Shown here one piece after another: positions 15,584 to 24,991 of a DNA stretch of 64,000 bases. Source of the stretch: Paenibacillus sp. OK003 (GTDB taxonomy: Bacteria; Bacillota; Bacilli; Paenibacillales; Paenibacillaceae). Below the pieces are notes generated by a model. That model was not told where the DNA came from, ran no database searches, and worked only from the letters and a program-made list of their open reading frames with translations. The position numbers were made by a program, and so were the translations under genes. The number at the start of each line of letters is the position of its first letter. The first letter of the stretch is position 1. The stretch covers positions 1 through 64,000 of the forward strand of contig NZ_FOBD01000014.1 of the NCBI RefSeq assembly GCF_900109515.1, read 5' to 3'.

Positions 15584-17804
15584 GGAACCAACAGCAGAAC
15601 AGGTCGCAGAACATAAACTTTACGCACAAATGGGCGTATCTGACAGCGAGTATGAGCTGATCTGTGAGTTCATGGGGCGCAAGCCAAACTACACGGAAAT
15701 TGGTGTGTTCAGTGTAATGTGGTCTGAGCATTGTGCTTATAAAAACTCCAAGCCATTGCTGCGCCGGTTCCCAACCACTGGACCACGTGTCCTGATGGGA
15801 CCTGGTGAAGGTGCCGGTATCGTGGATATCGGTGATAACCAGGCCGTTGTATTCAAAATTGAAAGCCATAACCATCCTTCCGCGGTTGAGCCTTATCAAG
15901 GTGCGGCAACAGGTGTGGGCGGCATTATCCGTGATATTTTCTCCATGGGTGCAAGACCGGTAGCAATACTGAACTCCCTACGTTTCGGCAAGCTGGAGAG
16001 CGATCGTGTTAAATATTTGTTCGAGCATGTCGTATCGGGTATTGCTGGATACGGTAACTGTATCGGTATTCCTACCGTTGGTGGCGAAGTGATGTTTGAT
16101 GAGAGCTATGAAGGCAATCCGCTGGTTAACGCGATGTGTGTGGGTCTGATTGATCATGACAAGATTCAGCGCGGTGTAGCTAAAGGCGTAGGAAACCCTG
16201 TGTATTATGTAGGGCCGCCAACAGGCCGTGATGGTATTCATGGAGCAACCTTTGCATCGGTTGAACTGACGGAAGAATCCGAGTCCCAACGGACAGCGGT
16301 TCAGGTTGGTGATCCGTTTATGGAGAAACTGGTGATGGAATCCTGTCTGGAATTGATCGATACGGGAATCGTGCTCGGAATTCAGGATATGGGTGCTGCC
16401 GGTCTGACATGTTCGAGTGCAGAGATGGCAAGTAAAGCGGGTAATGGTCTGGAACTGTATCTGGATCAGGTGCCACAGCGTGAAGAAGGCATGACGCCTT
16501 ACGAAATGATGTTGTCCGAGTCCCAAGAACGGATGTTGTTCGTCGTTGAGCCGAAGGATGAGGCGCAGGCGATGGAAATCTTTGAACGTTGGGGCGTTAT
16601 CTGTGCCAAAGTCGGTAAAGTAACGGATGACGGTCGTCTGAAATTGATCCACCACGGCGAAGTGGTCGGAGATATGCCGGTAACGGCTTTGGTTGACGAA
16701 TGTCCAGTGTATGACAAACCTTCTTCTGTACCTGCTTACTACGAGCAAAGTGCTTCCATAGACACGCTTCGTTACGACGAAGTGTCGGATCTCGGCGGAG
16801 CGTTGAAACAAGTACTGTCTTCACCAACAGTAGCAAGTAAAAAATGGATTTATGATCAATATGACTACATGGTGCGTACAAGCACTGCCGTTCGTCCAGG
16901 GTCGGATGCAGCCGTAGTTACGATTCGTGGCACACGCAAAGGTCTCGCAATGACAACGGACTGTAATGGACGTTATGTGTACCTTGATCCTGAAGTTGGT
17001 GGACGGATTGCCGTAAGTGAAGCAGCGCGTAACATTGTATGTTCCGGTGCAGAGCCATTGGCAATTACGGACAACCTGAACTTTGGTAACCCGGAGAAGC
17101 CGGATATTTTCTGGCAAATGGAGAAAGCGGTAGACGGTATGGCGGAAGCTTGTCGTGTGCTGGATACGCCGGTCATCGGTGGTAACGTAAGTCTGTATAA
17201 TGAAAACGCCAAAGGCTCCATCTATCCAACGCCAGTTGTCGGTATGGTAGGCCTCGTTCATGATACGGATCATATCACGACACAAGCATTCAAATCCGAA
17301 GGTGATGTCATCATCCTCCTCGGTGAAACAAAAGCTGAACTGGGGGGCAGTGAGCTGCAATACGCGGTTCATGGTCAAACGGAAGGTCGTCCACCAGAAC
17401 TGAACTTGCAAACGGAAAAAGCATTGCTGGGAACCGTGCTGGAAGCAATTCAATCCGGTCTCGTTCGCTCTGCTCATGACTTGTCTGAAGGGGGTCTGGC
17501 TGTAGCATTGGCTGAGTCTTGCATCAGCGGCAATATTGGTGCACAGGTCAATGTTGAAACGACATTGCGTGCAGACCATGCGCTGTTCAGTGAGAGCCAA
17601 TCCCGTATTCTGCTGTCGGCTTCGCCGGAGCAAGCAGGCAAGCTGGAAGCATTTGTACGTGAGCGCGGTGTACCTGTAGCTGTTATTGGTCGTGTAGAAG
17701 GAAGTAACCTGACAATTGAATTGAACGGAACATCAGCCGTGAACGAACCGGTAGGAGGTTTGGCTCAGGTCTGGGAGGATGCGATTCCATGTCTCATGAA
17801 CTGA
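15561..17804 (+). CDS. purL: phosphoribosylformylglycinamidine synthase, PurL subunit
   Basis: Small-type PurL (747 aa) that makes FGAM from FGAR, ATP and ammonia supplied by PurQ. Visible motifs are MWSEHCAYKNSKPLLRRFP, ESHNHPSAVEPYQGAATGVGG and GGEVMFDESYEGNPLVNA. Later ones are GIQDMGAAGLTCSSAEMA and the second-half repeat VSEAARNIVCSGAEPLAIT. Length matches the Bacillus form and differs from the 1300-aa E. coli fusion. It overlaps purQ by 23 bp and purF by 16 bp. Confidence 0.97.
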   Translation: MTQQLSAKEPTAEQVAEHKLYAQMGVSDSEYELICEFMGRKPNYTEIGVFSVMWSEHCAYKNSKPLLRRFPTTGPRVLMGPGEGAGIVDIGDNQAVVFKIESHNHPSAVEPYQGAATGVGGIIRDIFSMGARPVAILNSLRFGKLESDRVKYLFEHVVSGIAGYGNCIGIPTVGGEVMFDESYEGNPLVNAMCVGLIDHDKIQRGVAKGVGNPVYYVGPPTGRDGIHGATFASVELTEESESQRTAVQVGDPFMEKLVMESCLELIDTGIVLGIQDMGAAGLTCSSAEMASKAGNGLELYLDQVPQREEGMTPYEMMLSESQERMLFVVEPKDEAQAMEIFERWGVICAKVGKVTDDGRLKLIHHGEVVGDMPVTALVDECPVYDKPSSVPAYYEQSASIDTLRYDEVSDLGGALKQVLSSPTVASKKWIYDQYDYMVRTSTAVRPGSDAAVVTIRGTRKGLAMTTDCNGRYVYLDPEVGGRIAVSEAARNIVCSGAEPLAITDNLNFGNPEKPDIFWQMEKAVDGMAEACRVLDTPVIGGNVSLYNENAKGSIYPTPVVGMVGLVHDTDHITTQAFKSEGDVIILLGETKAELGGSELQYAVHGQTEGRPPELNLQTEKALLGTVLEAIQSGLVRSAHDLSEGGLAVALAESCISGNIGAQVNVETTLRADHALFSESQSRILLSASPEQAGKLEAFVRERGVPVAVIGRVEGSNLTIELNGTSAVNEPVGGLAQVWEDAIPCLMN

Positions 17805-19267
17805 CGACAGGACCGTTGTGGACAGGTGATTATTATAACGAAGGGTCCGGCAAAGAAGGACTCGACAAATTAAAGGAAGAATGTGGCGTATTCGGGGTAT
17901 TCAAACACCCTGACGCTGCATCACTATCCTATTATGGCCTGCATGCCCTTCAGCACCGGGGTGAAGAAAGTGCAGGAATGTGTGTAAGTGACGGTAATGA
18001 GTTTCACTACCACCGTGGAATGGGTCTGGTGAAGGAAGTCTTCACCAAAGACTTGATGCAAACGTTGACCGGGGATATCTCCATCGGACACGTTCGTTAT
18101 TCAACCAGTGGTGACAGTAAGCTGACGAACGCACAACCATTGGTATTTAAATACCGCGATGGTGATCTGGCTGTAGCAACCAACGGAAATATCGTAAATG
18201 CGCCAACGATTCGGCGTGAATTGGAGCAGGGCGGGTCCATTTTTCAAACCACCAGTGATACCGAAGTTATTGCCCATCTAATCGCGAGATCTTCCAAAGG
18301 ATTGGTAGAAGCCGCAAAGGATGCGTTCCAACGGATTGTGGGTGGTTATGCATTTCTGATCATGACCAACGACAAGTTGCTGGTTGCTTCTGATCCCCAT
18401 GGTCTGCGTCCGCTCACAATGGGTAAATTGGGAGATGCGTATCTGTTTGCATCCGAAACATGTGCGCTGGAGACGATTGGTGCAGAGTTGATTCGTGACA
18501 TTGAACCGGGCGAACTGTTGGTGCTGGATGCGGATGGTCTTCATGAAGACCGCTTCGATCATCACAAACACCGCAAGGCACTGTGTGCGATGGAGTATAT
18601 CTACTTTGCCCGTCCAGACAGTGATATGAATGGTGCAAACCAGCACGCTGCGCGTAAACGGATGGGTAGCCGGATGGCGATTGAGTCGTTTGTGGATGCA
18701 GATCTGGTAACAGGTGTACCCGACTCCAGTATTTCCGCGGCAATCGGCTACGCCGAGCAGACGGGGATACCGTATGAGATGGGTATGATCAAAAACAAAT
18801 ACACCGGACGTACGTTTATCCAGCCAAGCCAGGAACTGCGGGAACAAGGCGTGAAGATGAAACTGAGCGCCGTGCGCCGTGTGGTAGAAGGCAAACGCGT
18901 GGTCATGATTGACGATTCCATCGTACGGGGAACAACTTCCCGCCGGATCGTAAACATGCTGCGTGATGCCGGAGCGACAGAAGTACATGTACGCATCACA
19001 TCACCACCGTTCAAAAACCCGTGCTTCTACGGCATTGATACCCCTGACAGCCGTGAATTGATTGCCTCCCAGCTGTCGGTGGAAGAAATTTGCCGTGAAA
19101 TCAACGCGGACTCCCTGTCGTTCCTCAGCCCGGATGGGCTGATTACATCGATTCAGGGAGATAATCAGGATGACTACAAAGGCGGGCTATGCCTCGCATG
19201 TTTTGATAATGATTACCCAACCCGCCTCGACTTCGGCGGCGAAGAAAAATACGGCTGCAGCTGCTAG
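17789..19267 (+). CDS. purF: amidophosphoribosyltransferase
   Basis: First committed step: PRPP plus glutamine to phosphoribosylamine. The 492-aa Bacillus-type enzyme has a 31-residue propeptide before Cys32 in EECGVFGVFKH, the glutaminase nucleophile. The PRTase loop is VVMIDDSIVRGTTSRR. C-terminal Cys residues (GLCLACF and the final YGCSC) are those that bind the regulatory 4Fe-4S cluster in this type. The start lies within purL. It is followed by the GC-rich tandem array, not directly by purM. Confidence 0.97.
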   Translation: MSHELTTGPLWTGDYYNEGSGKEGLDKLKEECGVFGVFKHPDAASLSYYGLHALQHRGEESAGMCVSDGNEFHYHRGMGLVKEVFTKDLMQTLTGDISIGHVRYSTSGDSKLTNAQPLVFKYRDGDLAVATNGNIVNAPTIRRELEQGGSIFQTTSDTEVIAHLIARSSKGLVEAAKDAFQRIVGGYAFLIMTNDKLLVASDPHGLRPLTMGKLGDAYLFASETCALETIGAELIRDIEPGELLVLDADGLHEDRFDHHKHRKALCAMEYIYFARPDSDMNGANQHAARKRMGSRMAIESFVDADLVTGVPDSSISAAIGYAEQTGIPYEMGMIKNKYTGRTFIQPSQELREQGVKMKLSAVRRVVEGKRVVMIDDSIVRGTTSRRIVNMLRDAGATEVHVRITSPPFKNPCFYGIDTPDSRELIASQLSVEEICREINADSLSFLSPDGLITSIQGDNQDDYKGGLCLACFDNDYPTRLDFGGEEKYGCSC

Positions 19268-19297
19268 CTGTTATCCTGCGAGACAAACGTAACTCGT

Positions 19298-19755
19298 AGC
19301 CCGGCCCTTAGCCCCGCCTTGCGGAGCAACAGGGGCACGGGCAGCCAGGCGAAGCAGCTGCCCCCGAGCGCAGCCCGGCCCTTAGCCCCGCCTTGCGAAG
19401 CAACAGGGGCCAGGGCAGCCAAGCGAAGCAGCTGCCCCCGGGCATAGCCCGAGCCCTTAGCCCCGCCTTGCGAAGCAACAGGGGCCAGGGCAGCCAAGCG
19501 AAGCAGCTGCCCCCGGGCATAGCCCGAGCCCTTAGCCCCGCCTTGCGGAGCAATAGGGGCCAGGGCAGCCAAGCGAAGCAGCTGGCCTCAGGGCGCAGCC
19601 CGGCCCTTAGCCCCGCCTTGCGAAGCAACAGGGGCCAAGGCAGCCGAGCGAAGCAGCTGCCCCCGCGGGCGCAGCCCGCACCCTTAGCCCCGCCTTGCGG
19701 AGCAACAGGGGCCCGGGCAGCGGTGCGAAGCAGCTGCCCCGCGGGCAAAGCCCCG
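19298..19755. repeat. GC-rich tandem array of six 74-76 bp units between purF and purM
   Basis: Unit starts (AGCCCGR) at 19298, 19372, 19446, 19521, 19597 and 19673. Each unit is almost fully self-complementary: GCCCC..GGGGC enclosing TTGC-GAA-GCAA, then GGGCAGC..GCTGCCC enclosing GC-GAA-GC, and in some units CGGGC-ATA-GCCCG. GCGAAGC or GCGGAGC sits at both loop tips. GC content is far above the flanking genes. It leaves long frames open on both strands, but none has a ribosome binding site or a recognisable product. Confidence 0.9.
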
Positions 19756-19772
19756 CAGCGCAGCCGAGCGGG

Positions 19773-19813
19773 GTTCGCCGACCGATGGCCTGCGGCCAGC
19801 GGAATCGGCGAAC
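19773..19813. repeat. strong hairpin after the tandem array
   Basis: GTTCGCCGA (19773-19781) pairs with TCGGCGAAC (19805-19813). Inside is a second stem TGGCC-TGC-GGCCA (19786-19798). There is no T tract, so it is not a plain terminator. Confidence 0.7.
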
Positions 19814-19914
19814 AACCACGCGAGCACACGAACGAACCAACCATAGCAAGATCATACCAGCCACCCCTGCACCGCTTGTTTGGCGGGTGTCCAGAGGGCC
19901 TGCCAAGGTCCTAT

Positions 19915-19940
19915 GGGGTCCTCCCGGGCGGGAGGATTTA
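19915..19940 (+). promoter_or_regulatory. GC hairpin just before purM
   Basis: TCCTCCC pairs with GGGAGGA across a short GC loop and is followed by ATTTAGG. It lies about 20 bp before the purM ribosome binding site. The weak T stretch leaves open whether it slows, ends or protects the transcript. Confidence 0.45.
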
Positions 19941-19971
19941 GGAGGGGCGAAAAAAAAGGAGCTGATTCCAC

Positions 19972-21012
19972 TTGTCCGAAGCATACAAAAACGCCGGCGT
20001 CGATATCGCGGCAGGCAACGAAGCGGTTGAACGGATGAAAAAACACGTGAAGCGTACCTTCCGTCCGGAAGTGATGACAGATCTGGGAGGCTTTGGCGCC
20101 CTGTTCGGTTTGAACAAAGATAAATATGATGAGCCGGTGCTTGTATCCGGTACAGACGGTGTAGGAACCAAGCTGAAAATCGCATTTGCCATGGACCGTC
20201 ATGATACCATCGGAATCGACGCGGTAGCCATGTGTGTGAACGACATTGTGGTACAAGGCGCAGAGCCGCTGTTCTTCCTCGACTATCTGGCTTGTGACAA
20301 AGTCATCCCGGAGAAAATAGAAGCCATCGTTGCGGGAATCGCAGAAGGATGTCATCAGTCGGGCTGTGCGCTGATCGGTGGCGAAACGGCTGAAATGCCG
20401 GGCATGTACAGTGAAGGTGAATACGATATTGCCGGATTTACCGTAGGTATCGTGGACAAAGCGAAAATCATTAACGGTACAACGATCGCTCCTGGCGACA
20501 CGGTGATCGGACTTGCATCCAGCGGTGTGCACAGTAACGGCTTCTCCTTGGTACGCAAACTATTGTTGGAACAAGCCGGATTGGGCTTGCAGGATGAAGT
20601 TGCTGAACTGGGTGGTAAGCTGGGTGACGCACTGCTGGAACCAACGAAAATCTATGTAAAACCACTCCTGTCCCTGCTTGAAAAGGTAAAAGTAAAAGGC
20701 ATGGCCCACATTACGGGTGGTGGCTTCATCGAGAACATCCCGCGTATGCTGCCAAGCAGCGTGAATGTAGATATTGATTATGGTTCTTGGCCGATTCTGC
20801 CAATCTTCAACCTGTTGCAAGAAAAGGGCTCCGTTTCGAACCGCGACATGTTCACCACGTTTAATATGGGGATCGGACTTGTGCTGGTCGTGAATGAAGC
20901 AGATGCAGTTGAAGCATTGGAACAACTGAAAGCATCCGGTGAAGAAGCGTACATCATTGGACGTGTGACCGAAGGAGATGCGCGAGTAACCTTCACGGGA
21001 GCGGATGTTTAA
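19972..21012 (+). CDS. purM: phosphoribosylaminoimidazole synthetase (AIR synthetase)
   Basis: Cyclises FGAM to AIR with ATP. The 346-aa protein starts with TTG (SEAYKNAGVDIAAGNEAVE) after AAAGGAGC. Family motifs are VSGTDGVGTKLKIAF, DAVAMCVNDIVVQGAEPLFF, GGETAEMPGMY and ITGGGFIENIPRMLP. Its stop overlaps the purN start by one base. Translation must start afresh here because the long array separates it from purF. Confidence 0.97.
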   Translation: MSEAYKNAGVDIAAGNEAVERMKKHVKRTFRPEVMTDLGGFGALFGLNKDKYDEPVLVSGTDGVGTKLKIAFAMDRHDTIGIDAVAMCVNDIVVQGAEPLFFLDYLACDKVIPEKIEAIVAGIAEGCHQSGCALIGGETAEMPGMYSEGEYDIAGFTVGIVDKAKIINGTTIAPGDTVIGLASSGVHSNGFSLVRKLLLEQAGLGLQDEVAELGGKLGDALLEPTKIYVKPLLSLLEKVKVKGMAHITGGGFIENIPRMLPSSVNVDIDYGSWPILPIFNLLQEKGSVSNRDMFTTFNMGIGLVLVVNEADAVEALEQLKASGEEAYIIGRVTEGDARVTFTGADV

Positions 21013-21629
21013 TGGCGAACTACCGTATTGCTGTATTTGCCTCTGGTGAAGGGTCGAACTTTCAGGCATTGGTGGATGCAGTGCGGAACGGAGAACTAGG
21101 TGCATCCATAGATCTGCTGGTATGTGACAAGCCGGCTGCACGTGTGGTGCAGCGGGCGCAGGAGGCAGGCGTGGAATGCCATCTGTTTACTCCTAAAAAT
21201 TATGATTCCCGCGAAGCCTACGAGGCTGAGATCGTGGAAGTGCTTGAATCCAAAAACATTGACCTGGTTGTTCTTGCCGGATACATGAGATTGCTGACTT
21301 CAGTAGTTGTGGATCGCTATGCAGGACGGCTGATCAATATTCACCCGTCCTTGTTGCCAGCATTTGCAGGCAAAGATGCCATAGGACAGGCACTGGAATA
21401 CGGCGTTAAAATTACCGGGGTTACCGTCCACTTTGTTGATGGGGGTATGGATACAGGGCCGATTATTGCCCAGCATCCTGTTCCGATTTTGCCAGAGGAT
21501 ACGCCTGAGTCAATCAGCCGTTCTATTCATGCGGCCGAACAGCAGTTATACCCCGAGGTTGTTTCCTGGTTCGCGCAAAATCTGGTTCAGTTAGACGGAC
21601 GTCACGTTACTGTTAACAAACCGGTGTGA
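21012..21629 (+). CDS. purN: phosphoribosylglycinamide formyltransferase
   Basis: Transfers the formyl group of 10-formyl-THF to GAR. The 205-aa protein has IAVFASGEGSNFQALVDA at the N-terminus, the substrate motif GYMRLLTS, and the catalytic NIHPSLLPAFAGKDA with Asn and His. The Asp motif lies in VHFVDGGMDTGPII. Starts within the purM stop. After it the operon is interrupted by 327 bp that contain a structured repeat. Confidence 0.97.
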   Translation: MANYRIAVFASGEGSNFQALVDAVRNGELGASIDLLVCDKPAARVVQRAQEAGVECHLFTPKNYDSREAYEAEIVEVLESKNIDLVVLAGYMRLLTSVVVDRYAGRLINIHPSLLPAFAGKDAIGQALEYGVKITGVTVHFVDGGMDTGPIIAQHPVPILPEDTPESISRSIHAAEQQLYPEVVSWFAQNLVQLDGRHVTVNKPV

Positions 21630-21660
21630 AATAAGTTTAAAATTTTTTTTACACAATAAC

Positions 21661-21820
21661 GGAGAGGACAGAAAAAACCTGAAAAAGCGAAGCTAAAAGC
21701 TTTCTGAAAGAAAGCTGCATCGGAAGCATACGCTTTATCACCGGATTTTCCCTTTAAGAAAAGGAATCAAAAATCTGGGGATAACAGCGATTGGAAGGTT
21801 GTTCTGTCATCGGAGTGTCC
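21661..21820 (+). repeat. structured intergenic repeat, full copy with extra hairpin (copy E)
   Basis: Outer GGACAGAAAAAACCT (21666-21680) pairs with AGGTTGTTCTGTC (21796-21808). Inner TTATCACCGGATTT pairs with AAATCTGGGGATAA with one mismatch. Between the arms is an added module AGCTTTCTGAAAGAAAGCT that makes its own hairpin. It lies between purN and purH. Confidence 0.75.
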
Positions 21821-21956
21821 CGTGTAAACATCTTGGTTCAACTTGTATAACAGAAGTCGAAAATTGGTACGCATTTTGTGATATTTCTCGGGAAATAAAT
21901 CGGCTGTGTTTCGCCATGAAACGCGAAGCCATGGGACATTAAAGGAGGAGCATATT

Positions 21957-23504
21957 GTGAGTATCAAAAGAGCGCTGGTCAGCGTATGGGATAAAACAGG
22001 CATCGTGGATTTTTGCCGCGAGCTGTCGCAAATGGGTGTGGAGATTATTTCGACAGGAGGTACAAGCAGTCTGTTGTCGAAGGAAGGCGTACCTGTCATC
22101 GGAATTTCGGATGTGACCGGATTCCCGGAGATTATGGACGGACGTGTTAAAACATTGCATCCAGCAGTGCATGGTGGTTTATTGGCTGTTCGTGACAGCG
22201 AAGAGCACAAGCGCCAGATGGAGGAGAATGGACTGGATTATATCGACCTTGTTGTTGTAAACCTGTATCCGTTCCAGGACACCATCGCCAAACCGGACGT
22301 AACGTATGAGGACGCAATCGAGAACATCGATATTGGTGGTCCAACCATGCTTCGTTCTGCTGCCAAAAACCATGCTTATGTTAGTGTTGTTGTAGACACA
22401 GCAGATTATGGCAAGGTGCTTGAAGAGGTCCGCAGCAATGGAGATACCACACTCGAGACACGCAAACGGCTTGCGGCAAAAGTGTTTCGCCATACAGCGT
22501 CATACGATGCAGTTATTTCCGATTATCTCTCCAACCTGAACGGTGATCCACTGCCAGAGCGTCTGACGGTTACTTACGAAAAACTCCAGGATTTGCGCTA
22601 CGGCGAAAATCCACATCAGCAGGCGGCATTCTACCGCAAACCGCTGGCAGCCCAAGATACGTTGACAACAGCCGAGCAATTGCACGGCAAAGAGTTGTCC
22701 TACAATAATATCAACGATGCGAACGCAGCCTTGCAGATTGTCAAAGAATTTGAAGAACCGGCAGTTGTGGCGGTTAAACATATGAATCCTTGCGGCGTGG
22801 GTATTGGCGAAAGCATCTATGAAGCTTATGGCAAAGCTTATGCGGCTGATCCGACCTCTATCTTTGGTGGAATCGTGGCAGCCAATCGCATTATCGATAG
22901 CGATACAGCGGCTAAACTGAGTGAGATTTTCCTGGAAATCGTACTGGCTCCTGACTTTACACAAGAGGCACTCGACATCCTGACCAAAAAGAAAAACATT
23001 CGTTTGCTCAAAACGGGTGAACTGAACGCTGCCCGCAATCGGGAGAGTAAGTTCGTGGTAACCTCCATCGACGGCGGCATGATCGTGCAACAAAGCGACG
23101 TGCATTCCATTGAAGCTAGTGAGCTCAAGGTAGTTACAGATCGTGCACCATCCGAAGAGGAACTGAAACAGCTGTTGTTTGGCTGGAAAGTGGTTAAGCA
23201 CGTGAAATCCAATGCAATCGTGCTTGCTGCAAACGACATGACTGTGGGTGTAGGCGCAGGGCAAATGAACCGTGTTGGCGCAGCCAAGATTGCTATTGAA
23301 CAAGCTGGAGAACTAGCCAAAGGTGCCATTCTGGCATCCGATGCGTTCTTCCCAATGGGCGATACACTGGAACTTGCAGCCAAAGCTGGAGTTACAGCCG
23401 TTATTCAACCAGGTGGTTCGATCAAGGACGAAGAGTCCATCAAAGTAGCAAATGAATATGGCATTGCCATGGTATTCACAGGGGTTCGTCACTTCAAACA
23501 CTAG
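21957..23504 (+). CDS. purH: bifunctional AICAR transformylase / IMP cyclohydrolase
   Basis: Does the last two steps to IMP. The 515-aa protein has the N-terminal cyclohydrolase part (IKRALVSVWDKTGIVDF, GRVKTLHPAVHGGLLA) and the C-terminal transformylase part (LRYGENPHQQAAFY, VKHMNPCGVGIG, KSNAIVLA). GTG at 21957 follows a perfect AAAGGAGGAG; an open frame back to 21906 has no signal and is not used. Ends before a hairpin with T tail, then purD. Confidence 0.97.
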   Translation: MSIKRALVSVWDKTGIVDFCRELSQMGVEIISTGGTSSLLSKEGVPVIGISDVTGFPEIMDGRVKTLHPAVHGGLLAVRDSEEHKRQMEENGLDYIDLVVVNLYPFQDTIAKPDVTYEDAIENIDIGGPTMLRSAAKNHAYVSVVVDTADYGKVLEEVRSNGDTTLETRKRLAAKVFRHTASYDAVISDYLSNLNGDPLPERLTVTYEKLQDLRYGENPHQQAAFYRKPLAAQDTLTTAEQLHGKELSYNNINDANAALQIVKEFEEPAVVAVKHMNPCGVGIGESIYEAYGKAYAADPTSIFGGIVAANRIIDSDTAAKLSEIFLEIVLAPDFTQEALDILTKKKNIRLLKTGELNAARNRESKFVVTSIDGGMIVQQSDVHSIEASELKVVTDRAPSEEELKQLLFGWKVVKHVKSNAIVLAANDMTVGVGAGQMNRVGAAKIAIEQAGELAKGAILASDAFFPMGDTLELAAKAGVTAVIQPGGSIKDEESIKVANEYGIAMVFTGVRHFKH

Positions 23505-23524
23505 AGCGAAAAAGGTTTAAATAA

Positions 23525-23573
23525 GGGGTGTCGCCAGTCATACTTATGACTTATGGTACACCCCCTCTTTTTT
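23525..23573 (+). terminator. terminator-like hairpin inside the pur operon (purH-purD)
   Basis: GGGGTGT (23525-23531) pairs with ACACCCC (23558-23564), with an inner AGTCAT/ATGACT stem, followed by CTCTTTTTT. It lies 60 bp before purD. It can be a partial terminator that lowers purD expression, or the end of the main transcript if purD has its own promoter. Confidence 0.7.
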
Positions 23574-23632
23574 AGGTTTTGCAACACGCATTAGCGTAAC
23601 AAATCCAGTTATGCACGGAGGGGAACAGAAGA

Positions 23633-24898
23633 ATGGATATTCTGGTAGTAGGCGGCGGTGGCCGGGAACACGCAATCATATGGGCACTGGCGAAAAGCCC
23701 GAAGGCAGGCAAGATTCATTGTGCTCCGGGAAATGCAGGCATTGCACAGCTTGCTGAGTGTCATCCGATTGCGGTAAATGAATTCGATAAACTGACGGCG
23801 CTTGCTGTAGAGCTTAACGTGGGATTGGTTGTAATTGGGCCAGACGATCCGCTCGCAGACGGCATTGTGGACGCTTTTGATAATACAGGTATTCCGGTAT
23901 TTGGACCACGCCGCAATGCAGCAGAGATCGAGGGCAGCAAAACGTTCATGAAAGACCTGCTGCACAAATACAATATTCCGACTGCAGCCTATGAGAAGTT
24001 CGACAATTACGAGCAAGCGCAGACTTATCTGAATGAGCAGGCCATCCCTGTGGTAATCAAGGCCGATGGGTTGGCGGCTGGAAAAGGTGTTACTGTAGCC
24101 TATTCCCGTGATGATGCTGACCAGGCACTCCGCAGCATTATGGTGGACAAAGTATTTGGTGAAGCAGGAGCCAAAGTTATCATCGAAGAATTCCTGGCAG
24201 GTCAGGAAATGTCGATTTTGGCTTTTGTCGATGGGGAGACCGTTCGTCCGATGGCTGCTGCACAGGATCACAAACCGGTATTCGACAATGATCAGGGGCC
24301 AAACACGGGCGGAATGGGTACGTACTCACCATTGCCACACATTCCAGCCTCCATTATTGAAGAAGCGGTAGAGACGATTATCAAACCAACAGCCCAAGCG
24401 ATGGTATCCGAAGGGCGCCCGTTCCGAGGTGTATTGTTTGCCGGGCTGATGATTTCACCAGATGGTAAACCCAAAACGATTGAGTTCAACGCGCGCTTCG
24501 GTGATCCCGAGACACAGGTTGTATTGCCGCGTCTGAAGAGTGATCTGCTCGACATTTTCTGGGCAACTGTGCACGGGAAATTGGCGGATATCGAGATTGA
24601 ATGGAGCGACGAAGCCGCTGTATGTGTGGTGCTTGCATCTGGAGGCTATCCTGGTCCATATGCAAAAGGTGTTGTCATTGAAGGACTGGATCAAGTCGAC
24701 GAAGCAGTGGTATTCCATGCTGGAACAGCACGCAATGAATCTGGAGAATGGGTCACCAATGGTGGACGGATTCTGGGCGTTGTGGGTCTTGGCTCTGATA
24801 TTGCCGAAGCCAGAAATAAAGCCTACGTTCAAGCGGAACGTATCCATTTTGACGGTAAACATCAACGTTCTGATATTGCTGCCAAAGCGTTGGTATAA
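23633..24898 (+). CDS. purD: phosphoribosylamine-glycine ligase (GAR synthetase)
   Basis: ATP-grasp enzyme that joins glycine to phosphoribosylamine. The 421-aa protein begins MDILVVGGGGREHAIIWALA. It has PVVIKADGLAAGKGVTVA, VIIEEFLAGQEMSILAFVDG, and AQDHKPVFDNDQGPNTGGMG, and ends with TIEFNARFGDPETQVVLPRL and the C-terminal lobe. GGAGGGGA precedes the ATG. It is last in the operon, as in B. subtilis, followed by a good terminator. Confidence 0.97.
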   Translation: MDILVVGGGGREHAIIWALAKSPKAGKIHCAPGNAGIAQLAECHPIAVNEFDKLTALAVELNVGLVVIGPDDPLADGIVDAFDNTGIPVFGPRRNAAEIEGSKTFMKDLLHKYNIPTAAYEKFDNYEQAQTYLNEQAIPVVIKADGLAAGKGVTVAYSRDDADQALRSIMVDKVFGEAGAKVIIEEFLAGQEMSILAFVDGETVRPMAAAQDHKPVFDNDQGPNTGGMGTYSPLPHIPASIIEEAVETIIKPTAQAMVSEGRPFRGVLFAGLMISPDGKPKTIEFNARFGDPETQVVLPRLKSDLLDIFWATVHGKLADIEIEWSDEAAVCVVLASGGYPGPYAKGVVIEGLDQVDEAVVFHAGTARNESGEWVTNGGRILGVVGLGSDIAEARNKAYVQAERIHFDGKHQRSDIAAKALV

Positions 24899-24937
24899 CT
24901 AATTCTAATGAATTGTAACTTGATAAAGTGAAACCTG

Positions 24938-24991
24938 AGGGTCCGTAAAGATGTACACCGAAAAAGGTGTTTGCATCCTGCGGGCCCTTTT
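24938..24991 (+). terminator. terminator of the pur operon
   Basis: AGGGTCCG (24938-24945) pairs with CGGGCCCT, with an inner GATGTACACC/GGTGTTTGCATC stem, and TTTT follows. It lies 40 bp after purD. Confidence 0.8.

Noticed and set aside
15978..17633. Long minus-strand frames opposite purL (277 and 270 aa)
   Set aside because: They mirror a strong coding gene on the other strand, have no recognisable family and no start signals.
19308..19941. Long open frames on both strands over the tandem array (about 180 aa each)
   Set aside because: They arise from the stop-free GC-rich repeat, have no ribosome binding site, and their translations are only the 25-residue repeat. The DNA structure explains them better.
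22500..23303. Minus-strand frame of 267 aa opposite purH
   Set aside because: Shadow of the purH reading frame; no family or ribosome binding site.
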